Part shown: in pieces, positions 50,744 to 61,441 of the stretch
How the letters are laid out: each line of letters begins with the position of its first letter
Numbering within the stretch: position 1 is the stretch's first letter
Translations under genes and position numbers: made by a program
Notes under the pieces: generated by a model
Database searches by the model: none
Seen by the model: the letters and a program-made list of their open reading frames with translations, nothing else
What the model was told of the DNA's origin: nothing
From: Alteribacter natronophilus
GTDB taxonomy: Bacteria; Bacillota; Bacilli; Bacillales; Salisediminibacteriaceae
Reading direction: 5' to 3'
Length of the DNA stretch: 64,000 nt
NCBI RefSeq assembly: GCF_006007885.1
Contig: NZ_VCRO01000001.1
Location: forward strand, 248,001-312,000

Positions 50744-51412
50744 ATGAAGAAGCAGTTTGCAGTAATCGGTCTCGGCCGTTTTGGTGGCAGTATCTGCCAG
50801 GCTCTTTCCAAACAGGGGATGGAAGTTCTGGCGATTGATACAGATGAGGACCGCATTAATAAATTTGCCAGTATCGCCACGCACGCCGTTGTTGCGGATG
50901 CAACAGATGATAATACACTGAAAAGCCTGGGTATCCGCAACTTCGACCACGTAATTGTCGCGATCGGGGACAACATCCAGTCAAGTATTCTTACAACACT
51001 CATGCTTGTGGAGCAGGGAGTGAACCATATTACAGTCAAAGCCCAGAATGATTACCATGAAAAAGTACTGAATAAAATAGGCGCACATAAGGTCGTTCAT
51101 CCGGAAAGGGATATGGGGATTCGTATAGCGCACAACGTGGTCTCAAAAAACGTACTTGATTATCTTGAGCTTTCGGATGAATACAGTATTGTTGAACTGA
51201 TGGCTGGAGGTCTTGTACATGGAAAAACGATAATCGATCTCGATATTCGTGCCAGGTACGGTTGTAACATTATGGCAATTAAACGGGGAGATCATATCAA
51301 TGTGTCACCCCAGGCTGATGAAATACTCAACAGAGGAGACATTCTGATTGTTATTGGAGCGGACAGCGATATAAACCGTCTCGAGCAGTCCCTGTTTGAT
51401 GATGATGATTAA
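50744..51412 (+). CDS. ktrC: KtrC-type potassium channel gating protein
   Basis: A 222-residue RCK protein. QFAVIGLGRFGGSICQALSKQG gives the nucleotide-binding GxGxxG, and AVVADATDDNTLKSLGIRNFDHVIVAIG the next conserved region; the TrkA-C domain covers about residues 135-218 with LDIRARYGCNIMAIKRGD. Its place just before rnjA-rpoY matches B. subtilis ykqB (ktrC). It should gate a KtrD-type potassium channel under c-di-AMP control. GGGGGAC precedes ATG 50744. Confidence 0.9.
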   Translation: MKKQFAVIGLGRFGGSICQALSKQGMEVLAIDTDEDRINKFASIATHAVVADATDDNTLKSLGIRNFDHVIVAIGDNIQSSILTTLMLVEQGVNHITVKAQNDYHEKVLNKIGAHKVVHPERDMGIRIAHNVVSKNVLDYLELSDEYSIVELMAGGLVHGKTIIDLDIRARYGCNIMAIKRGDHINVSPQADEILNRGDILIVIGADSDINRLEQSLFDDDD

Positions 51413-51454
51413 AGCCAGTGTATGCAATTGAAAAAGGCGGTTTTCTCCGGCTGG

Positions 51455-51511
51455 GTGAAGCCTTGCCCGCGGCAAGCGGGTGTATTTTTGAACCATCAAA
51501 CATTAGAATAC
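51455..51511. repeat. Dispersed repeat B, copy 1 (partial)
   Basis: GAAGCCTTGCCCGCGGCAAG followed by CGGGTGTATTTTTGAAC and ATCAA; nearly identical to 63055-63110. Like that copy it adjoins a double-hairpin unit. Confidence 0.8.
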
Positions 51512-51520
51512 CGAATACAA

Positions 51521-51576
51521 AAAAGAGCTCTCACCTATGGTGAGGGCCCTTTTTATCAGCCGGTTTTTGTACCGGC
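51521..51576 (-). terminator. Double-hairpin terminator unit of rnjA
   Basis: On the minus strand a perfect GCCGGT-ACAAAA-ACCGGC hairpin, then GGGCCCTCACC/GGTGAGAGCTC and TTTTTTG. It starts 9 bases after the rnjA stop. Confidence 0.85.
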
Positions 51577-51584
51577 ATTATACA

Positions 51585-53249
51585 TCAGACTTCCATAATA
51601 ATTGGAAGGATCATTGGTTTACGCTTGGTTTTCTCGTACAGAAACGGACCGAGAACATCGCTGATCTCGTTTTTGATTTCCGACCACTGAGTTGTTTTGC
51701 GGTCCATCATACCCTGAAGGTGTGCAGCAAGCATCTTCTGTGCCTCATTAATAAGGTCGCTCGACTCACGCATATAAACAAATCCCCGTGAAATCAGATC
51801 AGGTCCGGCTGTGACTTTAAATTCCTTCATGTTAAGGCTTACCACGACGACAACAAGGCCTTCTTCGGATAGAATGCGGCGATCGCGAAGAACGATGTTT
51901 CCAATATCGCCGATCCCGCTGCCATCTACATAGACAGACCCGGAAGGAACCTTGCCTGCAAGACGTGCATCTTCCTTATCCAGGGCAAGAACGTCCCCGT
52001 TATCCATAAGGAAGCAGTTTTCCTCAGGTACTCCGCAGCTCTCAGCAAGGTGCGCATGCATTTTCTGCATACGGTATTCCCCGTGAATCGGCATGAAGAA
52101 TTTAGGCTTCATAAGACGAAGCATAAGTTTCTGTTCTTCCTGACCGCCGTGACCGGAAGTATGAATGTCGTTAAGAGATCCATGAATAACATTTGCACCG
52201 GCACGGTATAGCTGGTTGATCGTTTTGCTGACACTCAGTGTATTCCCCGGAATAGGAGAAGAAGAGAATACGACTGTGTCTCCCGGAATGACCTGGATCT
52301 GACGGTGTGTACCAAAGGCGATTCTTGACAGGGCAGCCATTGGCTCTCCCTGGCTTCCCGTACAGAGAATGGCAACCTGGTCATTTGGAATTTTGTTCAG
52401 CTGTGATGCATCGATAAACGTGTTTTTCGGTGCACGGATATAACCGAGATCAAGGCCGATATTAATGGCTGATTCCATACTTCTTCCGAAAACAGCAATT
52501 TTCCGGCGGTATTTAACAGCAGCTTCCACTGCCTGCTGAAGCCGGTAAATATTTGAGGCAAAGGTAGCGAAGATAATACGACCTTCCACACTGCGGAAGA
52601 TTGAATCAATGGATTCACCAACTTTGCGTTCACTCATTGTAAAGCCGGGCACTTCACTGTTTGTACTGTCGGAGAGAAGACAGAGTACACCTTCTTCGCC
52701 GATCTTGGCCATTTTGTTAAGGTTTGCAGGTTCGCCCACAGGTGTAAAGTCAAATTTAAAGTCACCAGTGTGCACAATGTTACCAGCAGGTGTTTTCACG
52801 ACTACTCCAAAGGAATCCGGGATACTGTGGGTAGTACGGTAGAAAGACACCGACGTTTTCTGAAACTTAACTACATCGTCTTCCTGGATTTCATGGAACT
52901 TGGTTGTACGGAGAAGGCCGTGCTCCTCCAGCTTATTCCGCAGAAGACCAATTGCCAGTTTGCCGGCGTAGATTGGGACATTAATCTGGCGAAGAAGGTA
53001 GGGAACGCCGCCGATATGGTCTTCATGGCCGTGTGTAATGAACAGGCCTTTAATTTTATCTTCGTTCTTAACAAGATACGTATAATCCGGGATAACATAA
53101 TCGATTCCGAGAAGCTCGTCTTCCGGAAACTTAATACCTGCATCAATCAGGATAATTTCATCCTGGAACTGTACTGCATATGTGTTTTTTCCGATTTCGC
53201 CCAGACCCCCGAGAGCGAATACGGCAGCCTGATGATTTTTTGCTTTCAT
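51585..53249 (-). CDS. rnjA: Ribonuclease J1
   Basis: A 554-residue MBL/beta-CASP ribonuclease with 5'-3' exo- and endonuclease activity, central to mRNA decay in Bacilli. The zinc motif HGHEDHIGG spans His73 to Gly80 (His73, His75, Asp77, His78), followed by [20 protein letters not shown] and the beta-CASP region ([32 protein letters not shown]). Length matches RnjA. It follows rpoY with three bases between stop and start, so the two are translated from one mRNA, as in B. subtilis ykzG-ykqC. Confidence 0.97.
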   Translation of the reverse strand: MKAKNHQAAVFALGGLGEIGKNTYAVQFQDEIILIDAGIKFPEDELLGIDYVIPDYTYLVKNEDKIKGLFITHGHEDHIGGVPYLLRQINVPIYAGKLAIGLLRNKLEEHGLLRTTKFHEIQEDDVVKFQKTSVSFYRTTHSIPDSFGVVVKTPAGNIVHTGDFKFDFTPVGEPANLNKMAKIGEEGVLCLLSDSTNSEVPGFTMSERKVGESIDSIFRSVEGRIIFATFASNIYRLQQAVEAAVKYRRKIAVFGRSMESAINIGLDLGYIRAPKNTFIDASQLNKIPNDQVAILCTGSQGEPMAALSRIAFGTHRQIQVIPGDTVVFSSSPIPGNTLSVSKTINQLYRAGANVIHGSLNDIHTSGHGGQEEQKLMLRLMKPKFFMPIHGEYRMQKMHAHLAESCGVPEENCFLMDNGDVLALDKEDARLAGKVPSGSVYVDGSGIGDIGNIVLRDRRILSEEGLVVVVVSLNMKEFKVTAGPDLISRGFVYMRESSDLINEAQKMLAAHLQGMMDRKTTQWSEIKNEISDVLGPFLYEKTKRKPMILPIIMEV

Positions 53250-53252
53250 CGT

Positions 53253-53462
53253 TTACAGCTGCTCCACTTTAAAATCTTCATTTTCTTTTTCATAAGCCAA
53301 TACATCATCACTCAGCGGGGTAACAAATTCGATGTTGTATTTGCGGTCCGAAAGCTTTTTCCGGACATCCTCAACAGAAGTGCCTTCCACGTAAATCGCG
53401 TGCGTATTTTCGCGGACAGGTACTTCATTCGTAGTCTCCTGGTAAAACACCTTAAATATCAT
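53253..53462 (-). CDS. rpoY: RNA polymerase epsilon subunit
   Basis: A 69-residue protein, [26 protein letters not shown] at the start and [25 protein letters not shown] at the end, the normal size and sequence pattern of RpoY (YkzG). It binds Firmicute RNA polymerase and resembles the phage T7 Gp2 inhibitor in fold. AAAGGAGAGG precedes ATG 53462. It is the first gene of the rpoY-rnjA pair, an arrangement conserved in Bacilli. Confidence 0.95.
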   Translation of the reverse strand: MIFKVFYQETTNEVPVRENTHAIYVEGTSVEDVRKKLSDRKYNIEFVTPLSDDVLAYEKENEDFKVEQL

Positions 53463-53628
53463 AGGATCCTCTCCTTTATAATTTTTCATGATGTAAGTGT
53501 TAAGATAATGGATTATACGTATGTATGCCTTTTTACAGCTGCGGTCACCGGTTCCTTCTGTCCCGTGAAGTCCGGTGCTCAGCGGCACTGATCAGGTGCC
53601 GGCTTGGTGCGAAGCCATAAATGATAAA

Positions 53629-53655
53629 CCTTCTTTCTCGGATCGAGAAAGAAGG
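53629..53655. terminator. Perfect 12-bp hairpin downstream of the small peptide gene
   Basis: CCTTCTTTCTCG, loop GAT, CGAGAAAGAAGG. On the minus strand it is followed by TTTATCATTTAT, so it could end the peptide transcript before rpoY. Confidence 0.65.
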
Positions 53656-53668
53656 ATCATTACGATGG

Positions 53669-53740
53669 CTACGCGTATATCTTTTTTGGAAATAAATCGC
53701 GACATCGTTTTAATAACCGTTCTCTCCACCTTTTCAACAT
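53669..53740 (-). CDS. Putative 23-residue cationic amphipathic peptide
   Basis: The ORF starts at ATG 53740 with an excellent site (GAAAGGAGGG, seven bases before) and reads MLKRWRERLLKRC, RDLFPKKIYA. Nine Lys/Arg against two acids give a net charge of about +7. Hydrophobic residues Leu2, Trp5, Leu9, Leu10, Cys13, Leu16 and Phe17 fall on one helix face. There is no signal peptide. A perfect hairpin follows 13 bases after the stop. It could be a membrane-active peptide, a toxin, or a leader for rpoY-rnjA. The family is not recognised. Confidence 0.5.
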   Translation of the reverse strand: MLKRWRERLLKRCRDLFPKKIYA

Positions 53741-53923
53741 TTTAAACCCTCCTTTCAACTTATTCAAGAGTGGCGCTCCTATTTTATTTTTAGTATGGGA
53801 GTGAAACTGGTTTACGTTACGAGGAAATCGTTGCCAGACCCACGTTGAACCGTTCAGAGAAATTTCACGAATATGATAGGCCTGGAAAGGGTAAAGGGTA
53901 ACCAAGCATAAACGGGAGGGATT

Positions 53924-54253
53924 ATGATGAAACAGACATTCTATGTATCCATAAACCAGGGAAGCCGGGTGGAACTGTATACAGAAAAAACGGATCCCCA
54001 GCTGATTCAGTTTGCCGTGGAAGTGGACGAGGCAGAGGTGGAGGAATTTAAACAGCTGATCGAAAGATTCAGGGACAAAGATGTTGAACCACAGCAGATT
54101 TTTTCCCACCCATTCGATGAACCTGCATCGGACAGGGAGAAAGAAAGTGTGAAATACGATACGCGCTACCTGTATGAGCTGATCTATAAACACGGGACTG
54201 AAAAGACGCGCAGGGAACTGGAAGAGCTTCAGAAACAGAATACCGGTGCCTGA
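53924..54253 (+). CDS. Hypothetical cytosolic protein
   Basis: A 109-residue acidic protein. The first ~65 residues (KQTFYVSINQGSRVELYT, then FAVEVDEAEVEEFKQLIERF) look like a beta-hairpin plus helix, and the last ~35 form a charged helix (RYLYELIYKHGTEKTRRELEEL). No catalytic motif. CGGGAGGGATT precedes ATGATG (53924 or 53927). It lies between rpoY and ykrA and ends with its own terminator. It resembles conserved Bacillus hypothetical proteins, but I cannot name it. Confidence 0.7.
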   Translation: MMKQTFYVSINQGSRVELYTEKTDPQLIQFAVEVDEAEVEEFKQLIERFRDKDVEPQQIFSHPFDEPASDREKESVKYDTRYLYELIYKHGTEKTRRELEELQKQNTGA

Positions 54254-54260
54254 CTATTGG

Positions 54261-54295
54261 CCGGAAGGCGGCTGTACGCTTTCCGGTCTTTTTTT
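54261..54295 (+). terminator. Terminator of the 53924 gene
   Basis: CCGGAAGGCG pairs with CGCTTTCCGG (one mismatch), then TCTTTTTTT. Confidence 0.85.
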
Positions 54296-54444
54296 ATGGT
54301 GTTATATCTCTCCTGTGCAGAACATGGGAATATCAGTGATGGTGCCGGCGTCTGTATAACTCTCTTTTCAGGAGAGTGTAATAGACGGTATGCAGCCTGC
54401 ATGTTACGATTTATGTGACTATTAAGCAGGAAGAGGCGATTACA

Positions 54445-55233
54445 GTGACTACGGGAGAAGATAAAGTTGTATTTCTGGATATAGATGGAACAATTCTAAA
54501 TCACCGGAACCGGATTCCCGACCCTACCAGGGAAGCTGTCAGGCGACTGCGTGAAAACAGCGTAAATGTTGCTATTGCAACAGGCAGAGCCCCTTTTATG
54601 TTTAAAGATATACTGAAAGATCTTGAGATTGACTCGTTCGTAAGCTTTAACGGGTCCTACGTTGTTTATAAAGGTGAAGTTATCTTTGATTCCCCGCTGG
54701 CGGAAAAACACCTGCACAAACTTGAAAATGATGCATGGAGTAACGAGCATCCAATGGTATTCCTGGATCATGAAACCGGGCGGGCAAATCACAGATCCCA
54801 CGAATTTATAAGGCAGTCAATGGGCAGTCTCGAAATGCCTCACCCACCGCATGACCCTGAGTTTCACAAAAACCGTCATATATATCAGGCACTGCTTTTC
54901 TGTGAAGACCATCACGAAAAATACTACTACGATAACCACCTTGGGTTTGATTATGTGCGCTGGCATGAAAAGGCAATCGACGTACTGCCTCCGGGTGGTT
55001 CCAAAGCAAAGGGAATTGAAGCCATGCTTGAAAAACTGGCCATCCGCCCGGAGAACACATTTGCGTTCGGGGACGGCCTGAATGATGTTGAGATGCTCCG
55101 TTTTGTGGGAACCGGAGTTGCAATGGGTAATGCAGCTGCCGAAACAAAACAGGCTGCTGATATGGAAACGGATCACGTCGATGAGGACGGCCTGTTCAAT
55201 GGCCTTGTAAAGCTCGGTTTAATCAGTAAATAG
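54445..55233 (+). CDS. ykrA: HAD family Cof-type phosphatase (YkrA)
   Basis: A 262-residue HAD phosphatase of the Cof subclass. Motif I is FLDIDGTI (nucleophile Asp12, acid Asp14), motif II IATGRAP, the lysine region GGSKAKGIEAML, and motif IV FGDGLNDVEML. The C2-type cap lies between. Substrate likely a sugar phosphate or nucleotide; unknown. GTG 54445 is chosen because GAAGAGG precedes it; GTG 54415 is in frame but unsupported. Position fits B. subtilis ykrA. Confidence 0.88.
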   Translation: MTTGEDKVVFLDIDGTILNHRNRIPDPTREAVRRLRENSVNVAIATGRAPFMFKDILKDLEIDSFVSFNGSYVVYKGEVIFDSPLAEKHLHKLENDAWSNEHPMVFLDHETGRANHRSHEFIRQSMGSLEMPHPPHDPEFHKNRHIYQALLFCEDHHEKYYYDNHLGFDYVRWHEKAIDVLPPGGSKAKGIEAMLEKLAIRPENTFAFGDGLNDVEMLRFVGTGVAMGNAAAETKQAADMETDHVDEDGLFNGLVKLGLISK

Positions 55234-55296
55234 GCTGCCGGCGGATCAGGACGTGAAGTAAAGCGTCCATTGTCCAAGGACTTAAAAGAAAAGCGG

Positions 55297-55500
55297 TGTT
55301 CGTATAGATTGTTGCTATTAGTCACATTATTAATGGAGCGAAAGGCGGTGACTCCAGCGGGAAAAGCATCAGGTGCGAGCGTTTACAGCCTGTGATTGCT
55401 TCGAGCTGCTTCGACGCATACAGCTTCGAAGCTTACCTTGCAGAGGAAGAAGCAGAAGCACTCCCCCAGGAGGCTGAAGCGATGCCCGCGGAAAGCATCC
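55297..55500. repeat. Dispersed repeat A, copy 2
   Basis: Fills most of the gene-free 55234-55563. Bases 55365-55496 are nearly identical to 32157-32287, and the flanks (TGTTCGTATAGATTGTTGCTA) are related too. Inverted CTTCGAAGC arms are central. Confidence 0.85.
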
Positions 55501-55544
55501 GCCTGCAGCGCAATAAAAAACAATCTATCCGAAAACAGTAAAAA

Positions 55545-55576
55545 GAAAAAACCTGCCTCCGGATCACGAGGCAGGT
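55545..55576 (-). terminator. Terminator of def, overlapping its last codons
   Basis: On the minus strand ACCTGCCTC pairs with GAGGCAGGT and is followed by TTTTTTC. The left arm lies within the final def codons. Confidence 0.85.
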
Positions 55577-56145
55577 CCATGAAACTTGCTGATTTTAATA
55601 ACTTCTTTAGGTGGGAGCGGCTCTTTATAAGGGTCGCTTTTATCAATTCGGTCGTAAAACATAATACCGTTTAAATGGTCGATCTCATGCTGGAAGACGA
55701 TTGCAGCAAAACCTTTCAGCCGCAGTGTAATTTCCTTTCCTTCGAGTGTCGTGGCTTTTACTTTTATCCGTGCATATCTCGGAACTTCCCCTTCAACCAT
55801 GCGGTCCACGCTCAGGCACCCCTCTCCGGATTCCAGGTATGTGGTCTCTTCGGAATGACTGACGATTTTCGGGTTGAAAAGCCCAAGTTCAAGCAGTTCC
55901 TCTTTGTGGTCTGTTGTGCGTACGGCGATCATCCGCTTACTTACATTGATCTGTGGTGCAGCAAGTCCGACGCCGGGTCTCAGGCCAAATTTTTCAGCTG
56001 TTTCAGGGTCCTGGCTGTTAATAAGGTACTCCAACATACTGCGGAGAACTTCTTTCTCTTCTTCCGTTGGAGGCATAGCGACTTTTTCTGCGGTTTTTCG
56101 CAGCGTCGGGTGACCTTCACGGATAATACTGTCCATAGTTATCAT
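55564..56145 (-). CDS. def: Peptide deformylase
   Basis: A 193-residue metal-dependent deformylase that removes formyl from nascent proteins. The three motifs are [15 protein letters not shown] and HEIDHLNG (Cys and two His bind the metal). The insertion around residues 60-85 and the extended N-terminus ([13 protein letters not shown]) mark it as a type 2 enzyme, as B. subtilis DefB. AAAAGGAGTG precedes ATG 56145. Transcribed away from ykyA and pdh. Confidence 0.95.
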   Translation of the reverse strand: MITMDSIIREGHPTLRKTAEKVAMPPTEEEKEVLRSMLEYLINSQDPETAEKFGLRPGVGLAAPQINVSKRMIAVRTTDHKEELLELGLFNPKIVSHSEETTYLESGEGCLSVDRMVEGEVPRYARIKVKATTLEGKEITLRLKGFAAIVFQHEIDHLNGIMFYDRIDKSDPYKEPLPPKEVIKISKFHGPAS

Positions 56146-56295
56146 CTGTCTGCACTCCTTTTACCGTGCTGCAGGGGCGGTGCCCTGCAGATATGTAAAA
56201 ACTCAGTTCCAGGCCGCGTCTGCATGATTAATCCGGGCCAATGTTAATACTATACTATTATAAACTTTGGGAACAGGTCAAAATGAACCGAGAAA

Positions 56296-56322
56296 TAAAA
56301 AAACGGGAGCAGGACGCTCCCG
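56296..56322 (-). terminator. Terminator of the second YjcZ-type gene
   Basis: On the minus strand CGGGAGC, GTCCT, GCTCCCG, then TTTTTTT. Confidence 0.88.
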
Positions 56323-56330
56323 TGCTGGCA

Positions 56331-56504
56331 TTAGCATCCGAATTTGGACGCGCCGACAATGATAAGCAGGATAAACAGAACGACGATCAGGGCAAATCCT
56401 TTACCTGCTCCATGGTGTCCAGGGTATCCTGCTCCTGCCACCTGCCCACCGTATCCATGTCCGTATCCGCAAGGGTCCCAGCATCCGTATCCATGTCCGT
56501 ACAT
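56331..56504 (-). CDS. YjcZ family sporulation-associated small membrane peptide
   Basis: A 57-residue peptide on the minus strand. A Gly/Tyr/His/Cys-rich head ([20 protein letters not shown]) leads to a membrane helix ([17 protein letters not shown]) and an SKFGC end, the YjcZ layout. AAAAGGAGGAAATGCA precedes ATG 56504, and a strong terminator follows 8 bases after the stop. It has the same helix pattern as the copy at 4206-4328 but a longer head, so the two are paralogues. Confidence 0.85.
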   Translation of the reverse strand: MYGHGYGCWDPCGYGHGYGGQVAGAGYPGHHGAGKGFALIVVLFILLIIVGASKFGC

Positions 56505-56766
56505 TGCATTTCCTCCTTTTTGTTCACCGCTGTTACTCAGCGATTTACTACATGCTATGCGCTCATCCCGATAGTGAATGGATGAATACCCAGATCTGCA
56601 GCAGATCCTTCTTTAACTTTCAGGCTGGCGGATTCCGGATTAAGTGCAGAATAAAGGGGAGAGGAAGATCGGTACAATTCCAGAAATACCTTGTAAATTG
56701 CATGAAAATAGGATAATTTGTTAGTGGATGTCATTTTGGACGATACATAAAAGGGGGATATCTTAA

Positions 56767-57429
56767 GTGAAGAAAGGTTTTATGATGCTCGGGTCAATTG
56801 GTCTTGCAGCAGTACTGAGCGGATGCTTCGGTAACAGTGCCGCAATGGATATTCATGAGCATCTCGAGAATGCCGTGGAAAAAGAGCAGGTTTTCCAGGA
56901 GCAGCAGTCACCATTGACTGAGGCCGAAGTCAGGGAGCATGAACTTTACGAGGAAATGCTTGAGCTTTCAGAGGTGGAGGAGATCGAACCGCTGGCTGAA
57001 GAGGCAATCGAGTCTGCTGAAGAACGCCGTTCCATAATTGAGACAGAAAAGCAGAGTATTGATGATGCTTACAGCGAGTTTCAGGAAATTACAGGCTACA
57101 CTGAGGACTTGGAAGAAGAGGCCCGGAATGCAGCTGAGGATATGACTGCGGCAATGGATGCCCGCTATGAGGTTTATCAGGAACTTTATGAAGAATATCT
57201 GAATACAATTGAGCTTGATATAGAGCTTTACAACCTGATTTCACAGGAAGTGGTTAACAGTCCTGACGAACTTCTTGAGGAACTCCAGGGCCAGCATGAC
57301 CGTGTCAACGAAGCCTATGAAAGAGTGAATCAGCTCAATTCGGAGTTTAATGAACGTACACAGGAGTACAATGAAGCTAAACGCACGTTTTATCAGGAAG
57401 CCGAACTTAATGTGGAAGAACCGGTTTAA
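56767..57429 (+). CDS. ykyA: YkyA-like lipoprotein
   Basis: A 220-residue lipoprotein precursor with lipobox LSGC (Cys20). The mature protein is strongly acidic and almost entirely alpha-helical, with long coiled-coil-like stretches (LYEEMLELSEVEEIEP, QLNSEFNERTQEYNEAKRTF). It matches the YkyA family, annotated as putative cell-wall binding lipoproteins, and has the B. subtilis position just before pdhA. GTG 56767 is preceded by AAAGGGGGA. Function unknown. Confidence 0.88.
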   Translation: MKKGFMMLGSIGLAAVLSGCFGNSAAMDIHEHLENAVEKEQVFQEQQSPLTEAEVREHELYEEMLELSEVEEIEPLAEEAIESAEERRSIIETEKQSIDDAYSEFQEITGYTEDLEEEARNAAEDMTAAMDARYEVYQELYEEYLNTIELDIELYNLISQEVVNSPDELLEELQGQHDRVNEAYERVNQLNSEFNERTQEYNEAKRTFYQEAELNVEEPV

Positions 57430-57456
57430 GACACTCGCCAAGGGTGTCTTTTTTTT
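57428..57456 (+). terminator. Terminator of ykyA
   Basis: AAGACAC pairs with GTGTCTT, followed by TTTTTT. Confidence 0.85.
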
Positions 57457-59047
<1,591 letters not shown>

Positions 59048-59050
59048 GCT

Positions 59051-60028
59051 ATGGCGCAAATGACAATGATTCAGGCAATTACGGATGCGATGCGCACAGA
59101 ACTGAAAAATAATGAAGATGTGCTCGTGTTCGGAGAAGACGTAGGTCAAAACGGCGGGGTTTTCCGTGCGACTGAAGGTCTTCAGAAGGAATTCGGCGAA
59201 GATCGTGTGTTTGACACGCCACTAGCGGAGTCCGGAATCGGCGGACTTGCAGCCGGTCTCAGTGTGACAGGCTTCCGTCCGGTTATGGAAATCCAGTTCT
59301 TCGGTTTCGTTTTCGAGACATTTGACGCAATTGCAGCTCAGATGGCGCGGATGCGCTACCGTTCAGGCGGTGTTTACCATTCACCGGTAACAATCCGTGC
59401 TCCTTTCGGCGGTGGTGTAAAAACACCTGAACTACACGCAGACAGTCTTGAAGGTCTCATGGCACAGACACCTGGGTTGAAAGTTGTCATTCCTTCTAAT
59501 CCTTACGATGCAAAAGGTCTTCTCATCTCTGCGATCCGTGACAACGATCCGGTTGTCTACCTTGAGCACATGAAACTTTACCGTTCTTTCCGTGATGAAG
59601 TTCCTGAGGAAGAATATACAGTGGAACTTGGAAAAGCGGACGTAAAACGTGAAGGTAAAGACATCACTATCATCACTTACGGTGCGATGGTTCACTCTTC
59701 TCTTAAGGCTGCGGAAGAGCTTGAAAAAGACGGTATCGATGCCGAAGTCATCGACCTCCGTACGATCAGCCCGCTTGATATTGAAACCATTATCGAGTCT
59801 GTTGAAAAAACAAACCGTGCTATCGTGGTACAGGAAGCTCAGAAACAGGCCGGAATTGCTGCACACGTTGTTGCTGAAATTAATGACCGCGCAATCCTCA
59901 GTCTCGAAGCACCAGTACTGCGTGTCACCTCACCTGACACCGTATTCCCGTTCAGTGCAGCGGAAGATGTGTGGCTTCCAAGCTACAAGGATATTGTTGA
60001 AAAATCAAAACAGGTTATCAACTTTTAA
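59051..60028 (+). CDS. pdhB: Pyruvate dehydrogenase E1 beta subunit
   Basis: A 325-residue transketolase-type beta subunit. [57 protein letters not shown] and the C-terminal [23 protein letters not shown] match PdhB. It forms the E1 heterotetramer with PdhA and contributes to the active site. AAAGGAGTCGAAGTAAGCT before the ATG contains the site within the pdhA end. A 93-base gap with a GC-rich hairpin separates it from pdhC. Confidence 0.97.
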   Translation: MAQMTMIQAITDAMRTELKNNEDVLVFGEDVGQNGGVFRATEGLQKEFGEDRVFDTPLAESGIGGLAAGLSVTGFRPVMEIQFFGFVFETFDAIAAQMARMRYRSGGVYHSPVTIRAPFGGGVKTPELHADSLEGLMAQTPGLKVVIPSNPYDAKGLLISAIRDNDPVVYLEHMKLYRSFRDEVPEEEYTVELGKADVKREGKDITIITYGAMVHSSLKAAEELEKDGIDAEVIDLRTISPLDIETIIESVEKTNRAIVVQEAQKQAGIAAHVVAEINDRAILSLEAPVLRVTSPDTVFPFSAAEDVWLPSYKDIVEKSKQVINF

Positions 60029-60121
60029 TTCATAACAGACCATATTCGGGATGGCCGGGCAGGAAACTGCACGCGGCCTTCCCTTTCAGCGATTCAGCTA
60101 TAAGAAACGGAGGCGTTTAGA

Positions 60122-61438
60122 GTGGCTTACGAATTTAAAATGCCGGATATCGGTGAAGGAATTCACGAAGGTGAAGTCGTAAAGTGGGAAGTGAAAGAAG
60201 GGGACGAAGTCAAGGAAGATGATGTCCTGGCTGAGGTCCAGAACGATAAAGCCGTTGTTGAAATTCCGTCTCCGGTAGATGGAACCATCCAGAAACTTCA
60301 CGTAAAAGAAGGCGAAGTAACAACGGTCGGAACAGTAATCATTACATTCGACACAGACGCCGAACAGCCGGAAGATGCTCACGGCGGCGGTGAAGAGGAA
60401 GCCGAAGAAGAGAAAAAAGACGAGAAAAAAGAAGAAGCAGCTTCAAATGAACAGGCGGAGACTGAAAAAGATTCCGAGCCTGCTGCACAGGAAGAAGACA
60501 TGGACGAAGACCGCCGTATTATCGCCATGCCTTCCGTGCGCAAGTACGCTCGTGAAAAAGATGTTAATATCCGCAAAGTGAAAGGATCCGGTAAAAACGG
60601 CCGCATCCTGAAAGATGACATTGACAGCTTCCTTTCAGGAGGACAGGCTGACGAGGCTCCTGCACAGGAAGAGCAGAAATCAGAAGATACGAAGCAGGAG
60701 AAACAGAGCGTTGCCGCTTACCAGCCTGCAAATGAAGAGCTTGAAACACGTGAGAAGATGTCCGGAATCCGTAAAGCGATCTCCAAAGCAATGGTTAACT
60801 CCAAGCACACAGCACCACACGTGACCCTTATGGATGAGATTGATGTTTCTGCACTCGTTGCTCACCGTAAGAAATTCAAGCCTGTTGCAGCAGACAAAGG
60901 GGTTAAACTTACGTACCTTCCGTACGTGGTAAAAGCTCTTACATCTGCTCTGCGTGAGTACCCTGCGCTGAACACATCTGTGGACGATTCAACAGACGAG
61001 ATCGTGCATAAGCACTACTACAACATTGGTATTGCTGCAGACACTGATAAAGGGCTTCTCGTACCAGTCGTAAAAGACACGGATCGTAAGTCCATTTTCA
61101 AAATCTCCGATCAGATCAATGAACTTGCAGGCAAAGCCCGCGAAGGTTCTCTTGGGTCGGATGAAATGAAAGGTGCTTCCTGCACAATTACGAATATCGG
61201 ATCTGCAGGCGGACAGTGGTTCACACCGGTCATTAACCACCCTGAAGTAGCGATTCTCGGTCTTGGCCGCATTGCTGAGAAGCCGGTTGTACGTGACGGG
61301 GAAGTGGTTGTTGCTCCAGTTCTTGCCTTGTCATTAAGCTTTGATCATCGTATCATTGATGGTGCGACTGCTCAGCACGCATTGAATCACATCAAGCGTT
61401 TACTGAACGATCCACAATTACTAGTAATGGAGGGCTAA
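60122..61438 (+). CDS. pdhC: Dihydrolipoamide acetyltransferase (PDH E2)
   Basis: A 438-residue core subunit. Residues 1-80 are one lipoyl domain with the lipoylated Lys43 (VQNDKAVVE); a Glu/Lys/Gln-rich linker covers about 82-130; the E1/E3-binding domain is at about 137-173 ([14 protein letters not shown]); a second linker follows; and the catalytic domain from about 205 carries [11 protein letters not shown] near the end. It transfers acetyl from lipoyl to CoA and holds the complex together. GTG 60122 has GGAGGCGTT upstream. Confidence 0.97.
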   Translation: MAYEFKMPDIGEGIHEGEVVKWEVKEGDEVKEDDVLAEVQNDKAVVEIPSPVDGTIQKLHVKEGEVTTVGTVIITFDTDAEQPEDAHGGGEEEAEEEKKDEKKEEAASNEQAETEKDSEPAAQEEDMDEDRRIIAMPSVRKYAREKDVNIRKVKGSGKNGRILKDDIDSFLSGGQADEAPAQEEQKSEDTKQEKQSVAAYQPANEELETREKMSGIRKAISKAMVNSKHTAPHVTLMDEIDVSALVAHRKKFKPVAADKGVKLTYLPYVVKALTSALREYPALNTSVDDSTDEIVHKHYYNIGIAADTDKGLLVPVVKDTDRKSIFKISDQINELAGKAREGSLGSDEMKGASCTITNIGSAGGQWFTPVINHPEVAILGLGRIAEKPVVRDGEVVVAPVLALSLSFDHRIIDGATAQHALNHIKRLLNDPQLLVMEG

Positions 61439-61441
61439 TTC

